Translations under genes and position numbers: made by a program
The notes under the pieces: model-generated
The model's input: only the letters and a program-made list of their open reading frames with translations
Told to the model about the DNA's origin: nothing
The model's database searches: none
Source of the DNA: Pectobacterium aquaticum
Lineage (GTDB): Bacteria; Pseudomonadota; Gammaproteobacteria; Enterobacterales; Enterobacteriaceae
DNA length: 64,000 bases
Direction: 5' to 3'
Assembly: GCF_003382565.3 (NCBI RefSeq)
Contig: NZ_CP086253.1
Span: 806,001-870,000, forward strand
In this document: piece by piece, positions 8,836 through 17,843 of the stretch
Position numbering within the stretch: position 1 is the stretch's first letter
Layout of the letters: the number at the start of each line of letters is the position of its first letter

Positions 8836-9735
8836 ATGCAAGAACACGATCAGGCGCTTATCGAACAGTTTCTCGATGCGCTGTGGCTGGAAAGAAATCT
8901 GGCAGAGAATACGCTGGCCTCTTATCGGTTGGATCTGCGAACGCTCGCGGAGTGGCTTGCACATCATGAGAACGGTTTGCTACAGGCTCAGTCGCTCGAT
9001 CTTCAGGCGTTTCTCGCTGACAGAGTCGAGGGGGGCTACAAGGCGACCAGTTCTGCCCGCTTGCTGAGCGCGATGCGCCGCTTCTTTCAGTACCTTTATC
9101 GGGAAAAGCGTCGCAGCGACGATCCGAGTGCGGTGCTATCATCGCCAAAACTGCCGCAGCGTCTACCCAAAGATTTGAGCGAGGCGCAGGTTGATACGTT
9201 GCTCAACGCCCCAAGCATTGAACAACCGCTGGAATTACGCGATAAGGCCATGCTTGAGGTATTGTATGCGACGGGGTTGCGTGTTTCCGAGCTGGTTAGT
9301 TTGACGATGAGTGATGTCAGCCTGCGGCAGGGCGTGGTACGCGTGCTGGGGAAAGGCAATAAAGAACGTCTGGTGCCGCTGGGTGAAGAAGCGGTGTACT
9401 GGATCGAGTATTATCTGGAACATGGTCGTCCGTGGCTGCTGAATGGGCAAACGCTGGATGTGCTGTTTCCCAGCAATCGCGCACGGCAAATGACGCGCCA
9501 GACGTTCTGGCACCGCATCAAGCATTATGCGGTACTGGCGTCCATCGACAGCGAAAAGCTTTCGCCGCATGTCTTACGCCACGCGTTTGCGACCCATTTA
9601 TTGAACCACGGCGCGGATTTACGGGTCGTACAGATGCTCTTGGGGCACAGCGATCTTTCCACGACGCAGATTTACACCCATGTGGCGACGGAGCGGCTGA
9701 AACAGCTGCATCAGCAGCACCATCCGCGCGCCTAG
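8836..9735 (+). CDS. xerD: Site-specific tyrosine recombinase XerD
   Basis: This 299-residue protein has an N-terminal SAM-like core-binding domain and a C-terminal catalytic domain. The Arg of ATGLRVSEL, the His and Arg of HVLRHAFATHLL, the His of LLGHSD and the nucleophilic Tyr of TQIYTHV are all present. With XerC it resolves chromosome dimers at dif. Length matches E. coli XerD (298). AAGGA lies 8 bases before the ATG. The xerD-dsbC-recJ order is the standard enterobacterial operon. Confidence 0.96.
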   Translation: MQEHDQALIEQFLDALWLERNLAENTLASYRLDLRTLAEWLAHHENGLLQAQSLDLQAFLADRVEGGYKATSSARLLSAMRRFFQYLYREKRRSDDPSAVLSSPKLPQRLPKDLSEAQVDTLLNAPSIEQPLELRDKAMLEVLYATGLRVSELVSLTMSDVSLRQGVVRVLGKGNKERLVPLGEEAVYWIEYYLEHGRPWLLNGQTLDVLFPSNRARQMTRQTFWHRIKHYAVLASIDSEKLSPHVLRHAFATHLLNHGADLRVVQMLLGHSDLSTTQIYTHVATERLKQLHQQHHPRA

Positions 9736-9805
9736 GGATAATATAACCAATCGAGTCACTATAGAGTAACAGGACGTTATCTGGCTGACGGGACACCCCG
9801 TTCAC

Positions 9806-9833
9806 TATCACCGCGCATGTATCACCGCGCATG
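9806..9833 (+). repeat. Tandem 14-bp duplication in the xerD-dsbC spacer
   Basis: Two abutting perfect copies of tatcaccgcgcatg at 9806-9819 and 9820-9833. They lie 13 bp before a second, unrelated tandem array. Confidence 0.85.
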
Positions 9834-9846
9834 GGTACAAGGCTAC

Positions 9847-9894
9847 TTTGCTACGGACCATGTTTGCTACGGACCATGTTTGCTACGGACCATG
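9847..9894 (+). repeat. Three tandem 16-bp repeats upstream of dsbC
   Basis: Three perfect abutting copies of tttgctacggaccatg at 9847-9862, 9863-9878 and 9879-9894, ending 23 bp before the dsbC start. The spacing suggests they affect the 5' untranslated region, and slippage could change copy number. Confidence 0.9.
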
Positions 9895-9917
9895 CTGCGA
9901 AAAACAGGATTGATGAA

Positions 9918-10634
9918 ATGAAAAAAGGGTTATTACTGCTTTCTTTGCTGGTGGCGACGGCGACCCATTTCGCCCATGCCGATGATGCTGCGATCAAGCA
10001 GACGTTAACGCGTCTGGATATGCAAGGGGCGGAAATCCTGCCTTCGCCGATGGCGGGTATGAAAACTGTCATTACCGATAGCGGTGTGCTGTACATCAGC
10101 GAAGACGGCAAGCATTTGCTGCAAGGCCCGCTTTATGATGTGAGCGGCACTATGCCAGTCAACACCACCAATAAGATCCTGATCGGCAAGCTGGATGCGC
10201 TACAGGATCAGATGATTGTGTATAAAGCCGCGCAGGAAAAACACGTTATCACCGTGTTCACCGACATCACCTGCGGCTATTGCCACAAACTGCATGAACA
10301 GATGAAAGACTACAACGCGCTAGGCATTACCGTGCGCTATCTGGCCTTCCCGCGTCAGGGTATGAAATCGCCGGCAGCGAAAGATATGCAGTCCATCTGG
10401 TGCGTGGCCGATCGCAATAAAGCGTTTGATAGCGCGATGAAGGGCGACGCGATCTCGGCTGCAACGTGTAAAACCGATATTGCCGCGCATTACCAACTGG
10501 GCATACAGTTTGGCGTGCAGGGTACCCCCGCCATCGTGCTGCAAGACGGTATGGTCGTACCGGGATATCAAGGGCCGAAAGAAATGCTGGCGATGCTGGA
10601 AGCACACAAAGCCTCGAAAAAAACCGGCGGTTAA
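9918..10634 (+). CDS. dsbC: Thiol:disulfide interchange protein DsbC
   Basis: This 238-residue precursor has a 20-residue signal peptide (MKKGLLLLSLLVATATHFAHA). Then come the DsbC dimerisation domain, a linker helix and a thioredoxin fold with the active site CGYC at about residues 119-122. A structural Cys pair follows (IWCVAD ... ATCKTD), and a cis-Pro lies in GTPAIV. DsbC is the periplasmic disulfide isomerase kept reduced by DsbD. I start at the ATG at 9918 (AGGA 8 bases upstream, followed by a clear signal peptide); the frame is open further upstream across the tandem repeats. Confidence 0.95.
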   Translation: MKKGLLLLSLLVATATHFAHADDAAIKQTLTRLDMQGAEILPSPMAGMKTVITDSGVLYISEDGKHLLQGPLYDVSGTMPVNTTNKILIGKLDALQDQMIVYKAAQEKHVITVFTDITCGYCHKLHEQMKDYNALGITVRYLAFPRQGMKSPAAKDMQSIWCVADRNKAFDSAMKGDAISAATCKTDIAAHYQLGIQFGVQGTPAIVLQDGMVVPGYQGPKEMLAMLEAHKASKKTGG

Positions 10635-10640
10635 TGCTAC

Positions 10641-12401
10641 GTGGATATGATTACCCAACTCCGCCGGCGTCCGCTGGCGGAGGACATTGATTTACCTGAC
10701 ACTGTTCCACCCTTGCTGCGTCGCCTTTATGCGCAGCGCGGCGTGAAAGGTGCGCAGGAGCTAGAACGTAGCCTGAGTGGTTTACTCAATTACCGTTTGC
10801 TCAGCGGCATTGATAAAGCGATTGATCTGCTGCAACACACGTTGGCCGAGAAGCGCTGCATCGTCATTGTTGGCGACTTTGATGCCGATGGTGCCACCAG
10901 CACCGCGCTCACCGTATTAGCGCTGCGCAGTATGGGTGGCGTTAACGTGAAATATCTGGTGCCGAACCGTTTTGAAAACGGCTACGGGCTAAGCCCAGAA
11001 GTGGTAGCGCAGGCTGCCGCGCTGGGGGCGGAAGTGATTGTGACCGTGGATAACGGGATCTCTTCTCACGCGGGGGTTGAAGATGCGCATCGGCGTGGTA
11101 TCGCGGTGCTGGTGACCGATCACCATCTGCCGGGTGAAACCCTGCCTGACGCCGACGCCATGATTAACCCCAATCTGCCTGACTGCCAGTTTCCCTCCAA
11201 AGCACTTGCTGGTGTGGGCGTTGCGTTTTACCTGATGATGGCGCTGTTCGTGCGCCTGCGCGATAGCGACTGGTTTACGCAGCCCTTGTTTACGCAACAG
11301 GGACTGGCGAAGCCGAATCTCACCGAATTACTGGATCTGGTCGCGCTGGGCACGGTGGCTGACGTCGTGCCGCTGGATGCCAATAACCGAATTCTGGTTG
11401 CACAGGGGCTGAACCGCATTCGTGCTGGCGAGTGTCGCCCGGGCATTCGTGCGCTGCTGGAAGTGGCTAACCGCGATGCTAGCCAGCTTGTCTCCAGCGA
11501 TTTAGGTTTTGCGCTTGGGCCACGATTGAATGCCGCCGGTCGGTTGGATGACATGACGGTCGGCGTTGAGCTGTTATTGAGTAACGATATTACTCAGGCG
11601 CGCATGCTGGCTAATGATTTAGATGCGTTGAATCAGGACAGGCGGGAGATCGAACAGGGAATGCAGGTCGAAGCGCTGCGCCTGTGCGAATCGCTGGAAC
11701 GCACTCGTACTGAATTGCCTTACGGGCTGGCGATGTATCACCCAGAGTGGCATCAGGGCGTTGTCGGTATTCTGGCTTCGCGTATTAAAGAGCGTTTTCA
11801 TCGTCCGGTAATTGCCTTTGCACCCGCGGGCGACGGCATGCTGAAAGGGTCGGGGCGTTCTATTTCTGGTCTGCATCTGCGTGATGCGCTGGAGCGGCTG
11901 GATACACTGTATCCCGGTATGATGGATAAGTTCGGCGGACACGCAATGGCGGCAGGGCTATCGCTGCATGAAGATCGGTTCGACGATTTCCGTCAGCGTT
12001 TCGGCGAGCTGGTTGGCGAATGGCTCGATCCGTCTCAGCTTGAAGGCGTTGTTTGGTCTGATGGTGAACTCGCTCTGCCGGAGCTGGATTTGTTATCGAC
12101 GGCAGAAATGCTGCGCTACGCCGGGCCGTGGGGTCAGGCGTTCCCTGAACCGACGTTCGATGGTTGCTTCCGTATTCTGCAACCCCGTCTACTCAAAGAA
12201 CGCCATTTGAAAGCGATGTTTGAACCGATAGGCGCAACTGGCGCTGTGCCGCTGTTAGATGGTATCGCGTTCAATGTCGATACCACCATCTGGCCGGATC
12301 CGAGCATTAAAGAAGTGGAAATGGTGTATCGGCTGGATATTAACGAGTTTCGCGGTAAACGCTCGGTGCAATTGATGATTCAACATCTGTGGCCGCGCTG
12401 A
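10641..12401 (+). CDS. recJ: Single-stranded-DNA-specific exonuclease RecJ
   Basis: This 586-residue DHH-family nuclease has the motifs GDFDADGATSTA (motif I), VTVDNGISSHAG, VTDHHLPGE (DHH, motif III) and NPNLPDC. The DHHA1 domain follows with GGHAMAAGLSL, then the OB fold. It degrades single strands 5' to 3' in RecF recombination, mismatch repair and base excision repair. It starts at GTG 10641, six bases after dsbC (the alternative ATG 10647 loses two residues), and is probably co-transcribed with xerD and dsbC. Confidence 0.95.
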   Translation: MDMITQLRRRPLAEDIDLPDTVPPLLRRLYAQRGVKGAQELERSLSGLLNYRLLSGIDKAIDLLQHTLAEKRCIVIVGDFDADGATSTALTVLALRSMGGVNVKYLVPNRFENGYGLSPEVVAQAAALGAEVIVTVDNGISSHAGVEDAHRRGIAVLVTDHHLPGETLPDADAMINPNLPDCQFPSKALAGVGVAFYLMMALFVRLRDSDWFTQPLFTQQGLAKPNLTELLDLVALGTVADVVPLDANNRILVAQGLNRIRAGECRPGIRALLEVANRDASQLVSSDLGFALGPRLNAAGRLDDMTVGVELLLSNDITQARMLANDLDALNQDRREIEQGMQVEALRLCESLERTRTELPYGLAMYHPEWHQGVVGILASRIKERFHRPVIAFAPAGDGMLKGSGRSISGLHLRDALERLDTLYPGMMDKFGGHAMAAGLSLHEDRFDDFRQRFGELVGEWLDPSQLEGVVWSDGELALPELDLLSTAEMLRYAGPWGQAFPEPTFDGCFRILQPRLLKERHLKAMFEPIGATGAVPLLDGIAFNVDTTIWPDPSIKEVEMVYRLDINEFRGKRSVQLMIQHLWPR

Positions 12402-12528
12402 TATACCCGTCATACTTCAAGCTGCTTGTGCGTTGGCTGTCCTTACTCGCCCCAGTCACTTACCTGAGTAAGTTCCTGGGGACTCACGCGGTTGCCGCCT
12501 TCACGCAACTCGAATTATCTAGGGTATA
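12402..12528 (-). repeat. ERIC element (127 bp)
   Basis: This is an imperfect palindrome with ends tatacccgtc and gggtata. The central part matches the ERIC core on the opposite strand (aagttcctgggga, then cagtcacttacc). Its length is exactly the 127-bp consensus. It begins at the base after the recJ stop codon, so it would sit in the 3' end of the recJ transcript and may influence its stability. Two further copies occur in this window. Confidence 0.9.
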
Positions 12529-12640
12529 GTACGAACCACATACGGTGGGCAGAAAGTCTATAAAATGCGCCTTTTATCCGCTAGAATGGCGGGTTACACC
12601 ATTCCGTTGTCAACGACTTAACGTAAGAATATAAAAAATC

Positions 12641-13739
12641 ATGTTTGAAATTAATCCGGTAAAAAACCGCATTCAGGATCTGTCTGAACGTAGTGCCGTT
12701 CTTAGGGGGTATCTTTGACTATGATGCCAAGAAAGAACGCCTCGAAGAAGTAAACGCCGAGCTGGAACAGCCTGATGTCTGGAATGAGCCTGAACGCGCT
12801 CAGGCATTGGGAAAAGAACGTTCCTCGCTGGAAGCTATCGTAGACACCATCGATCAACTGACTCAGGGTCTGGAAGATGTGAATGGTCTGCTTGAGCTCG
12901 CGGTGGAAGAAGACGACGAAGACACCTTTAATGAGACGTCGGTAGAACTGGACGCGTTGGAAAATAAATTAGGCCAGCTCGAGTTCCGTCGCATGTTCTC
13001 CGGCCAGTACGACAGTGCGGATTGCTACCTGGATATTCAGGCGGGTTCTGGCGGTACGGAAGCGCAGGACTGGGCTAGCATGCTGGTGCGTATGTACCTG
13101 CGTTGGGCGGAAGCCAAAGGGTTTAAAACCGAAATTATTGAAGAGTCAGACGGTGACGTAGCCGGTACAAAATCCGCCACAATCAAGATCATCGGTGACT
13201 ATGCGTTTGGCTGGTTGCGTACTGAAACGGGCGTACACCGTCTGGTGCGTAAGAGCCCGTTCGATTCCGGCGGCCGCCGTCACACCTCATTCAGCTCCGC
13301 GTTTGTCTACCCGGAAGTGGATGACGATATTGATATCGAAATCAATCCAGCCGACCTGCGTATTGACGTTTACCGCGCATCCGGTGCGGGTGGTCAGCAC
13401 GTTAACCGGACAGAATCCGCGGTGCGTATTACCCACATTCCGACCAACATTGTCACGCAGTGTCAGAATGACCGTTCCCAGCATAAAAACAAAGATCAGG
13501 CGATGAAACAGCTGAAAGCCAAGCTGTACGAGTTTGAGATGCAAAAGAAAAATGCTGAGAAACAGGTGATGGAAGACAACAAATCTGATATCGGCTGGGG
13601 TAGTCAAATTCGTTCCTATGTTCTGGATGATTCGCGCATCAAAGATTTACGTACCGGAGTGGAAACACGTAACACTCAGGCGGTACTGGATGGCGATCTG
13701 GACAAATTTATTGAAGCAAGTTTAAAAGCGGGGTTATAA
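12641..13739 (+). CDS. prfB: Peptide chain release factor RF2, programmed +1 frameshift
   Basis: The gene starts at ATG 12641 and meets an in-frame TGA at codon 26 (12716-12718). Reading shifts +1 there and continues to 13739, giving a 365-residue protein, the same size as E. coli RF2. The product carries the stop-codon recognition motif SPF (KSPFDSGGRR) and the catalytic GGQ loop (GAGGQHVNRTES). The residue before SGAGGQ is Ala, the usual residue; E. coli K-12 is known for Thr there. RF2 ends translation at UAA and UGA, and the shift is autoregulatory. lysS follows after 8 bp, the conserved enterobacterial pair. Confidence 0.97.
12704..12718 (+). promoter_or_regulatory. prfB programmed frameshift site
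   Basis: The internal Shine-Dalgarno agggggt is followed by the slippery CTT and the TGA codon, with C next. This is identical in form to the E. coli RF2 frameshift site. When RF2 is scarce, the ribosome slips from CTT to TTT and decodes the +1 frame. Confidence 0.97.
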
Positions 13740-13747
13740 GAATTCAC

Positions 13748-15265
13748 ATGGCTGAATCACAATCACAGGGTGCCGATCAGGCGCAAGATCTGAATAATGA
13801 ATTAAAAGCGCGTCGTGAAAAGCTGGTGGCGCTGCGTGAAACTGGGATCGCATTCCCGAATGATTTCCGCCGTGACAGCACGTCCGATCGTCTGCACGCA
13901 GAGTTCGATGCCAAAGAGAACGAAGAGCTGGAAGAACTGGGTATCGAAGTGACCGTTGCGGGCCGAATGATGACCCGTCGCATCATGGGTAAAGCCTCTT
14001 TCGTGACCTTGCAGGACGTCGGTGGCCGTATTCAGCTGTATGTTTCTCGCGACGATCTGGCGGAAGGCATCTATAACGAGCAGTTCAAGAAGTGGGATCT
14101 GGGCGATATCCTGGGTGCGCGCGGCAAGCTGTTCAAAACCAAAACTGGCGAGCTGTCTATCCACTGTACCGAACTGCGTCTGCTGACCAAAGCGCTGCGT
14201 CCGCTGCCGGATAAGTTCCACGGTCTGGCCGATCAGGAAACCCGCTATCGTCAACGCTATCTGGATCTGATTGCCAACGACGAATCACGCAATACCTTCC
14301 GCATCCGTTCTAACGTGATGGCTGCTATTCGCCGCTTCATGGTGGATAACGGCTTTATGGAAGTCGAAACGCCAATGATGCAGGTGATCCCTGGCGGCGC
14401 GTCTGCCCGTCCGTTCATCACGCACCATAACGCGCTGGACATCGACATGTACCTGCGCATCGCGCCGGAACTGTACCTGAAGCGTCTGGTTGTGGGTGGT
14501 TTTGAGCGTGTGTTCGAGATCAACCGTAACTTCCGTAACGAAGGCGTTTCGCCACGTCACAACCCTGAATTCACCATGATGGAACTTTATATGGCGTATG
14601 CCGATTATAAAGACCTGATTGTGTTGACGGAAAACCTGTTCCGTACGCTGACGCAGGACGTGCTGGGCTCGACGACGGTGGAATACGGCGACCAGACATT
14701 CGACTTCGGTAAGCCGTTCGAGAAGCTGACGATGCGCGAAGCGATCTGCAAATACCGTCCTGAAACCCACGTTGCCGATCTGGACGATCTGGAGAAAGCG
14801 ACCGCGATCGCACAGTCTCTGGGCATCAAGATCGAGAAAAGCTGGGGCCTGGGCCGCATCGTTACTGAGATCTTCGAAGAGACGGCGGAAAGCAGCCTGA
14901 TTCAACCGACCTTCATCACCGAATATCCGGCTGAAGTGTCACCGCTGGCGCGTCGTAACGATGATAACCCAGAAATCACCGATCGCTTTGAGTTCTTCAT
15001 CGGCGGCCGTGAAATCGGTAACGGCTTCTCCGAGCTGAATGATGCCGAAGATCAGGCAGAGCGTTTTGCTCAGCAGGTGAATGCTAAAGATGCAGGCGAT
15101 GACGAAGCGATGTTCTACGACGAAGACTACGTAACCGCCCTGGAACACGGCCTGCCGCCAACCGCGGGTCTGGGTATTGGTATCGACCGCATGGTGATGT
15201 TGTTCACGAACAGCCACACCATCCGCGACGTTATCCTGTTCCCAGCGATGCGTCCGCAGAAGTAA
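13748..15265 (+). CDS. lysS: Lysyl-tRNA synthetase, class II
   Basis: This 505-residue enzyme has an N-terminal OB-fold anticodon-binding domain (about residues 60-150) and a class II catalytic core. Motif 2 is in FRNEGVSPRHNPEFT and motif 3 in GLGIGIDRMVML. Length matches E. coli LysS (505). It charges tRNA-Lys in the cytoplasm. It lies 8 bp after prfB, so the two are co-transcribed, and a strong terminator follows. Confidence 0.97.
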   Translation: MAESQSQGADQAQDLNNELKARREKLVALRETGIAFPNDFRRDSTSDRLHAEFDAKENEELEELGIEVTVAGRMMTRRIMGKASFVTLQDVGGRIQLYVSRDDLAEGIYNEQFKKWDLGDILGARGKLFKTKTGELSIHCTELRLLTKALRPLPDKFHGLADQETRYRQRYLDLIANDESRNTFRIRSNVMAAIRRFMVDNGFMEVETPMMQVIPGGASARPFITHHNALDIDMYLRIAPELYLKRLVVGGFERVFEINRNFRNEGVSPRHNPEFTMMELYMAYADYKDLIVLTENLFRTLTQDVLGSTTVEYGDQTFDFGKPFEKLTMREAICKYRPETHVADLDDLEKATAIAQSLGIKIEKSWGLGRIVTEIFEETAESSLIQPTFITEYPAEVSPLARRNDDNPEITDRFEFFIGGREIGNGFSELNDAEDQAERFAQQVNAKDAGDDEAMFYDEDYVTALEHGLPPTAGLGIGIDRMVMLFTNSHTIRDVILFPAMRPQK

Positions 15266-15305
15266 GATAGAGAAAGTCAGACTGACATTGTCGTCATACT
15301 TTATT

Positions 15306-15335
15306 AAACCGGTGCAACTGCACCGGTTTTTTTTA
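15306..15335 (+). terminator. Rho-independent terminator of prfB-lysS
   Basis: A 10-bp perfect stem (aaaccggtgc / gcaccggttt) with an aact loop is followed by a run of eight T. It lies 40 bp after the lysS stop. Confidence 0.92.
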
Positions 15336-15363
15336 TTATCGACAATGCCAAATTTTAGGGGAA

Positions 15364-15415
15364 ACACGGGGATGAGGTTCCCGTAGGGATACCTCGCACC
15401 GTGGTAGCCCCGTGT
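15364..15415. repeat. Nested inverted repeat
   Basis: Outer 8-bp arms (acacgggg / ccccgtgt) enclose an inner hairpin (gaggt-tccc / ggga-t-acctc). This is a folded element in the lysS-araC spacer. I cannot assign it to a repeat family, and there is no T-run. Confidence 0.45.
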
Positions 15416-15541
15416 ATCTCGATCTCACCTCGATAGTATTATCATCTCGTTTTATCTCCGCATTTTGTCGTCATTCTGTGATTGTCGCCCAACGGGGGAA
15501 GATGCTATTTTCAGGCATTCATTCACTGCTGGAACACCCTC

Positions 15542-16297
15542 ATGATGACGTACCGCGATGCCTGGTTCGAACTGGCGCTGTTAACTAATGGCCGCAGTTT
15601 TCCACGGCATACGCACGACGAGTTCGTCATCAGCGCCAATCTCAGCGGGTTGGAAACGGTCTGGCTGGATGGAGAAACCTTTGTTGCCACCAACGATATG
15701 GTGACAACCTACAATCCCAACCAACTGCAAGGCAGCGAGAACGCGTTTGACCGCTGGCAGTGCGCATCGCTGTACGTTCACCCGCAGGCATTCGAGCATT
15801 ATTTCCACCAAACCTTTCGATTCTCACGGGGCTGGAATCCGTCGGCGCAATTGGCATCCGAGCTAAAACAGCTCGTCACCTCTGATTTGGACGATAGCTC
15901 GCGTCAGGAGCGTATTATCCTGCTGCTGGCCGGGTTGATGGAAAACCAACATCCTATGCCGTCTCAGGGACAGGTCAAAGAAGCAGAGCGGATCACGCGG
16001 ATCAAAGACGGGTTGCTGAACGATCTTAGCGATGTCCCCACACTCGATCAGCTCGCACAGCAGGAAAATCTGTCGGTGGCACATCTGGTGCGCTCGTTTA
16101 ATCAGGCAGTCGGGCTACCGCCGCTGGCGTGGTTGATGCAGCGACGCATGTGTAAAGCGCGGGAGCTGCTGCGGCAGGGCGCTGCGATTAGTCAGGTCGC
16201 GGGCGATGTCGGGTTTGCCGATCAGGCGCATTTCACGAAGGCCTTCAACCGCTATAATGCCATGACGCCGGGGCAATTCCGCCGTATCAATTTTTGA
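15542..16297 (+). CDS. AraC family transcriptional regulator
   Basis: This 251-residue protein has an N-terminal cupin-like sensor domain (RHTHDEFVISANLSG, about residues 19-33) and a C-terminal pair of AraC helix-turn-helix motifs. They include LDQLAQQENLSVAHLVRSF and ISQVAGDVGFADQAHFTKAF, ending in the conserved TPGQFR. Family members of this form usually control an adjacent exporter, here the LysE-type gene 62 bp downstream on the same strand. Sensor ligand unknown; an amino acid is plausible from context. I start at ATG 15542; an upstream TTG at 15482 would add 20 residues that do not look like the family. Confidence 0.85.
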   Translation: MMTYRDAWFELALLTNGRSFPRHTHDEFVISANLSGLETVWLDGETFVATNDMVTTYNPNQLQGSENAFDRWQCASLYVHPQAFEHYFHQTFRFSRGWNPSAQLASELKQLVTSDLDDSSRQERIILLLAGLMENQHPMPSQGQVKEAERITRIKDGLLNDLSDVPTLDQLAQQENLSVAHLVRSFNQAVGLPPLAWLMQRRMCKARELLRQGAAISQVAGDVGFADQAHFTKAFNRYNAMTPGQFRRINF

Positions 16298-16359
16298 CAA
16301 TACAGCCTTTCCCTTCGGCTCTACACTCGCCTTATTGCTTAACGCTCGAAGGGAATACC

Positions 16360-17043
16360 ATGCTGTTAGTTGTCTTCACGGGGATGCTGCTATCCCTGTC
16401 ACTCTGTCTCGATCTGGGAATGGTCAATACCGCGATTATTAACCGTGGGCTGCGACATGGGGCGCGCTCGGCGTTTTATATCGGGCTGGGTTCCTGTTTC
16501 GGCGATCTGTTTTATGCCACGCTGTCGGTGCTGGGTCTGGCGGTGGTCTTTAACCTGACGCCCGTCCGCTGGGTGTTATGGATTGGCGGTGGGTTGATTC
16601 TGATTTGGATGACATTCAACATGGCGCGCGCGGCATGGCGTGACTATCAGGTTAAGCGCTTCGCCGACCTGTCTGCGACAGCGAATGCGGCGGATTTTAC
16701 TGCCCCACCTGCCCGATATACCGAGTTTTTCAGCGGCTTCGGCATGGCGTTGGCGTCACCGACGGCGTTACTGTGGTTTGCGGCGATCGGCGGCACGATT
16801 ATTGCGCAGTCTACCGATGGCTCTGCTTTCATGATTACGCTGTTTCTGCTGGGCTTTTTCGTCGGCGGCGTACTGTGGACGTTCTTCCTTGCCGCGCTGG
16901 TGAAATACGGCCAGAGTCTGCTGAAAGAACGGATCTCATTCTATTGCAGCCTGATTTCCGCACTGCTATTTGCCTACTTTGCCTGGCACGTCATTTCCAA
17001 TGGCTATGAGACGCTGTTTCTACCGCTCTCCACAGCTGCATAA
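16360..17043 (+). CDS. LysE/RhtB family exporter
   Basis: This 227-residue membrane protein has about six hydrophobic segments. It also has the family's N-terminal pattern of a small-residue-rich helix with conserved Gly (GARSAFYIGLGSCFGDLFYA) and a SPTALLWFAAIGG segment in the middle. LysE/RhtB proteins export amino acids or their analogues using the proton gradient. The exact substrate is not readable. AAGGGAA precedes the ATG at 16360. It is downstream of an AraC regulator, its probable activator. Confidence 0.85.
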   Translation: MLLVVFTGMLLSLSLCLDLGMVNTAIINRGLRHGARSAFYIGLGSCFGDLFYATLSVLGLAVVFNLTPVRWVLWIGGGLILIWMTFNMARAAWRDYQVKRFADLSATANAADFTAPPARYTEFFSGFGMALASPTALLWFAAIGGTIIAQSTDGSAFMITLFLLGFFVGGVLWTFFLAALVKYGQSLLKERISFYCSLISALLFAYFAWHVISNGYETLFLPLSTAA

Positions 17044-17077
17044 CCGGCTAAAACATCAGCACTTTGCCGGGTTTTTT
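17042..17077 (+). terminator. Probable terminator after the LysE gene
   Basis: An imperfect aaccggc / gccgggtt stem, overlapping the stop codon, is followed by six T. The loop is long (about 17 bases) and one base bulges. Confidence 0.45.
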
Positions 17078-17079
17078 AC

Positions 17080-17107
17080 TTGCTCGGCAACAGCATAGCG
17101 CTATAAT
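17080..17107 (+). promoter_or_regulatory. Promoter of tRNA-Gly
   Basis: ttgctc (17080-17085) and a perfect tataat (17102-17107) are spaced 16 bp, and the tRNA begins 17 bp after the -10 box. Confidence 0.75.
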
Positions 17108-17124
17108 GCCAGTCGCTTCTGTGT

Positions 17125-17198
17125 GCGAGTGTAGTTCAATGGTAGAACGGCAGCTTCCCAAGCTGCATACGAGGGTTCGATTCCCTTCACCCGCTCCA
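17125..17198 (+). tRNA. glyU: tRNA-Gly (anticodon CCC)
   Basis: This 74-nt tRNA has an encoded CCA end, an anticodon stem gcagc / gctgc around loop ttcccaa (anticodon CCC), and a standard TpsiC arm (agggttcgattccct). It matches E. coli glyU closely. The fourth acceptor pair is A4-C69 where E. coli has G-C; the other six acceptor pairs are intact. The 3' half serves as an integration target: 15 bp of it are repeated at 19097. Confidence 0.95.
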
Positions 17199-17304
17199 AT
17201 TACACTTCTGTCAACGTCTACCCAAATCCAACAAATCCAGTAACCACAAGGCTTCGCGCGAATTCTCCGTCGCTCAGGGAAAACCCTCGTCTATCTAAAT
17301 CTAC
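17176..17304 (+). repeat. Attachment-site repeat, copy A (attL at tRNA-Gly)
   Basis: The tRNA 3' segment TTCGATTCCCTTCAC (17176-17190) and the stretch 17215-17304 both recur at copy B (19097-19111 and 19115-19204). The 90-bp stretch is about 91% identical between copies by my count (8 mismatches). The layout of tRNA end, about 200 bp of non-coding DNA, then an integrase start is typical of P4-type integrative elements. Confidence 0.75.
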
Positions 17305-17393
17305 AGCCTAGTGTGTATAGTTATGTGTACAGGACATGAGGACATCTGAAATACTATACGCGTCACTCCAATACTCGGAGGTAAACTATACAG

Positions 17394-17516
17394 ATGCTGC
17401 TTACAGGTTTTGAACTCAGCAGCGCCAAGGTCTACATTAGAAATGATGGTCATGGCCTCCCTAACCTAACGGATCGAAGGGACAGCGTGATTGTTATAAA
17501 TTCATTAGCCTATTGA
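17394..17516 (+). pseudogene. Integrase N-terminal remnant
   Basis: A 40-codon frame starts MLLTGFELSSAK and includes NDGHGL. This resembles the N-terminal arm of P4-type tyrosine integrases (MLLTxxxIRxAK...DGxGL). It stops at 17514-17516 and no catalytic domain follows. Position relative to the tRNA fits an int gene. It is probably a decayed integrase that can no longer excise the element. The similarity is short, so the call is tentative. Confidence 0.45.
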
Positions 17517-17843
17517 TGTATCTGGCCGTTTATTTTTTATTGGCTTCAACACATCTACTCGTCTGTAAGCCCCGTTCTGCAAGGGATTGCCGGAACTGCG
17601 GTACGTTCCTTTTCTCGCCTGATTTTTTACCACGTCACATAAAATAATAACGTGTCTTTAAATTCAAAGAGATAACGTGATTTTTGCGGGTTTCAAAACC
17701 AGAAAAAAACGGCAAAACTGAAAAATTTTATGATCCGAAACCGCAGGCGGGTGCGGTGTAGCGCCGATTTTGTGGTGTGAGTGTTTATTTGGTGTGGGTG
17801 AATGGAAAGCTGTTTTTTTTGCTAAAAAAACCATAAATGCCGA
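17517..17843. other. Non-coding part of the tRNA-Gly island
   Basis: This 327-bp stretch has no plausible gene. It contains a short G-rich segment (about 17742-17760) and A/T homopolymer runs close to the stop of the minus-strand gene. It is probably the eroded remainder of an integrative element between the int stump and its cargo. Confidence 0.5.

Noticed and set aside
8702..9067. Small open frame upstream of xerD with CGGAG before ATG
   Set aside because: It runs out of frame into xerD and has no family features; xerD codon use and similarity explain the DNA.
14285..14905. 206-codon minus-strand frame
   Set aside because: It is antisense to lysS, which is intact and conserved.
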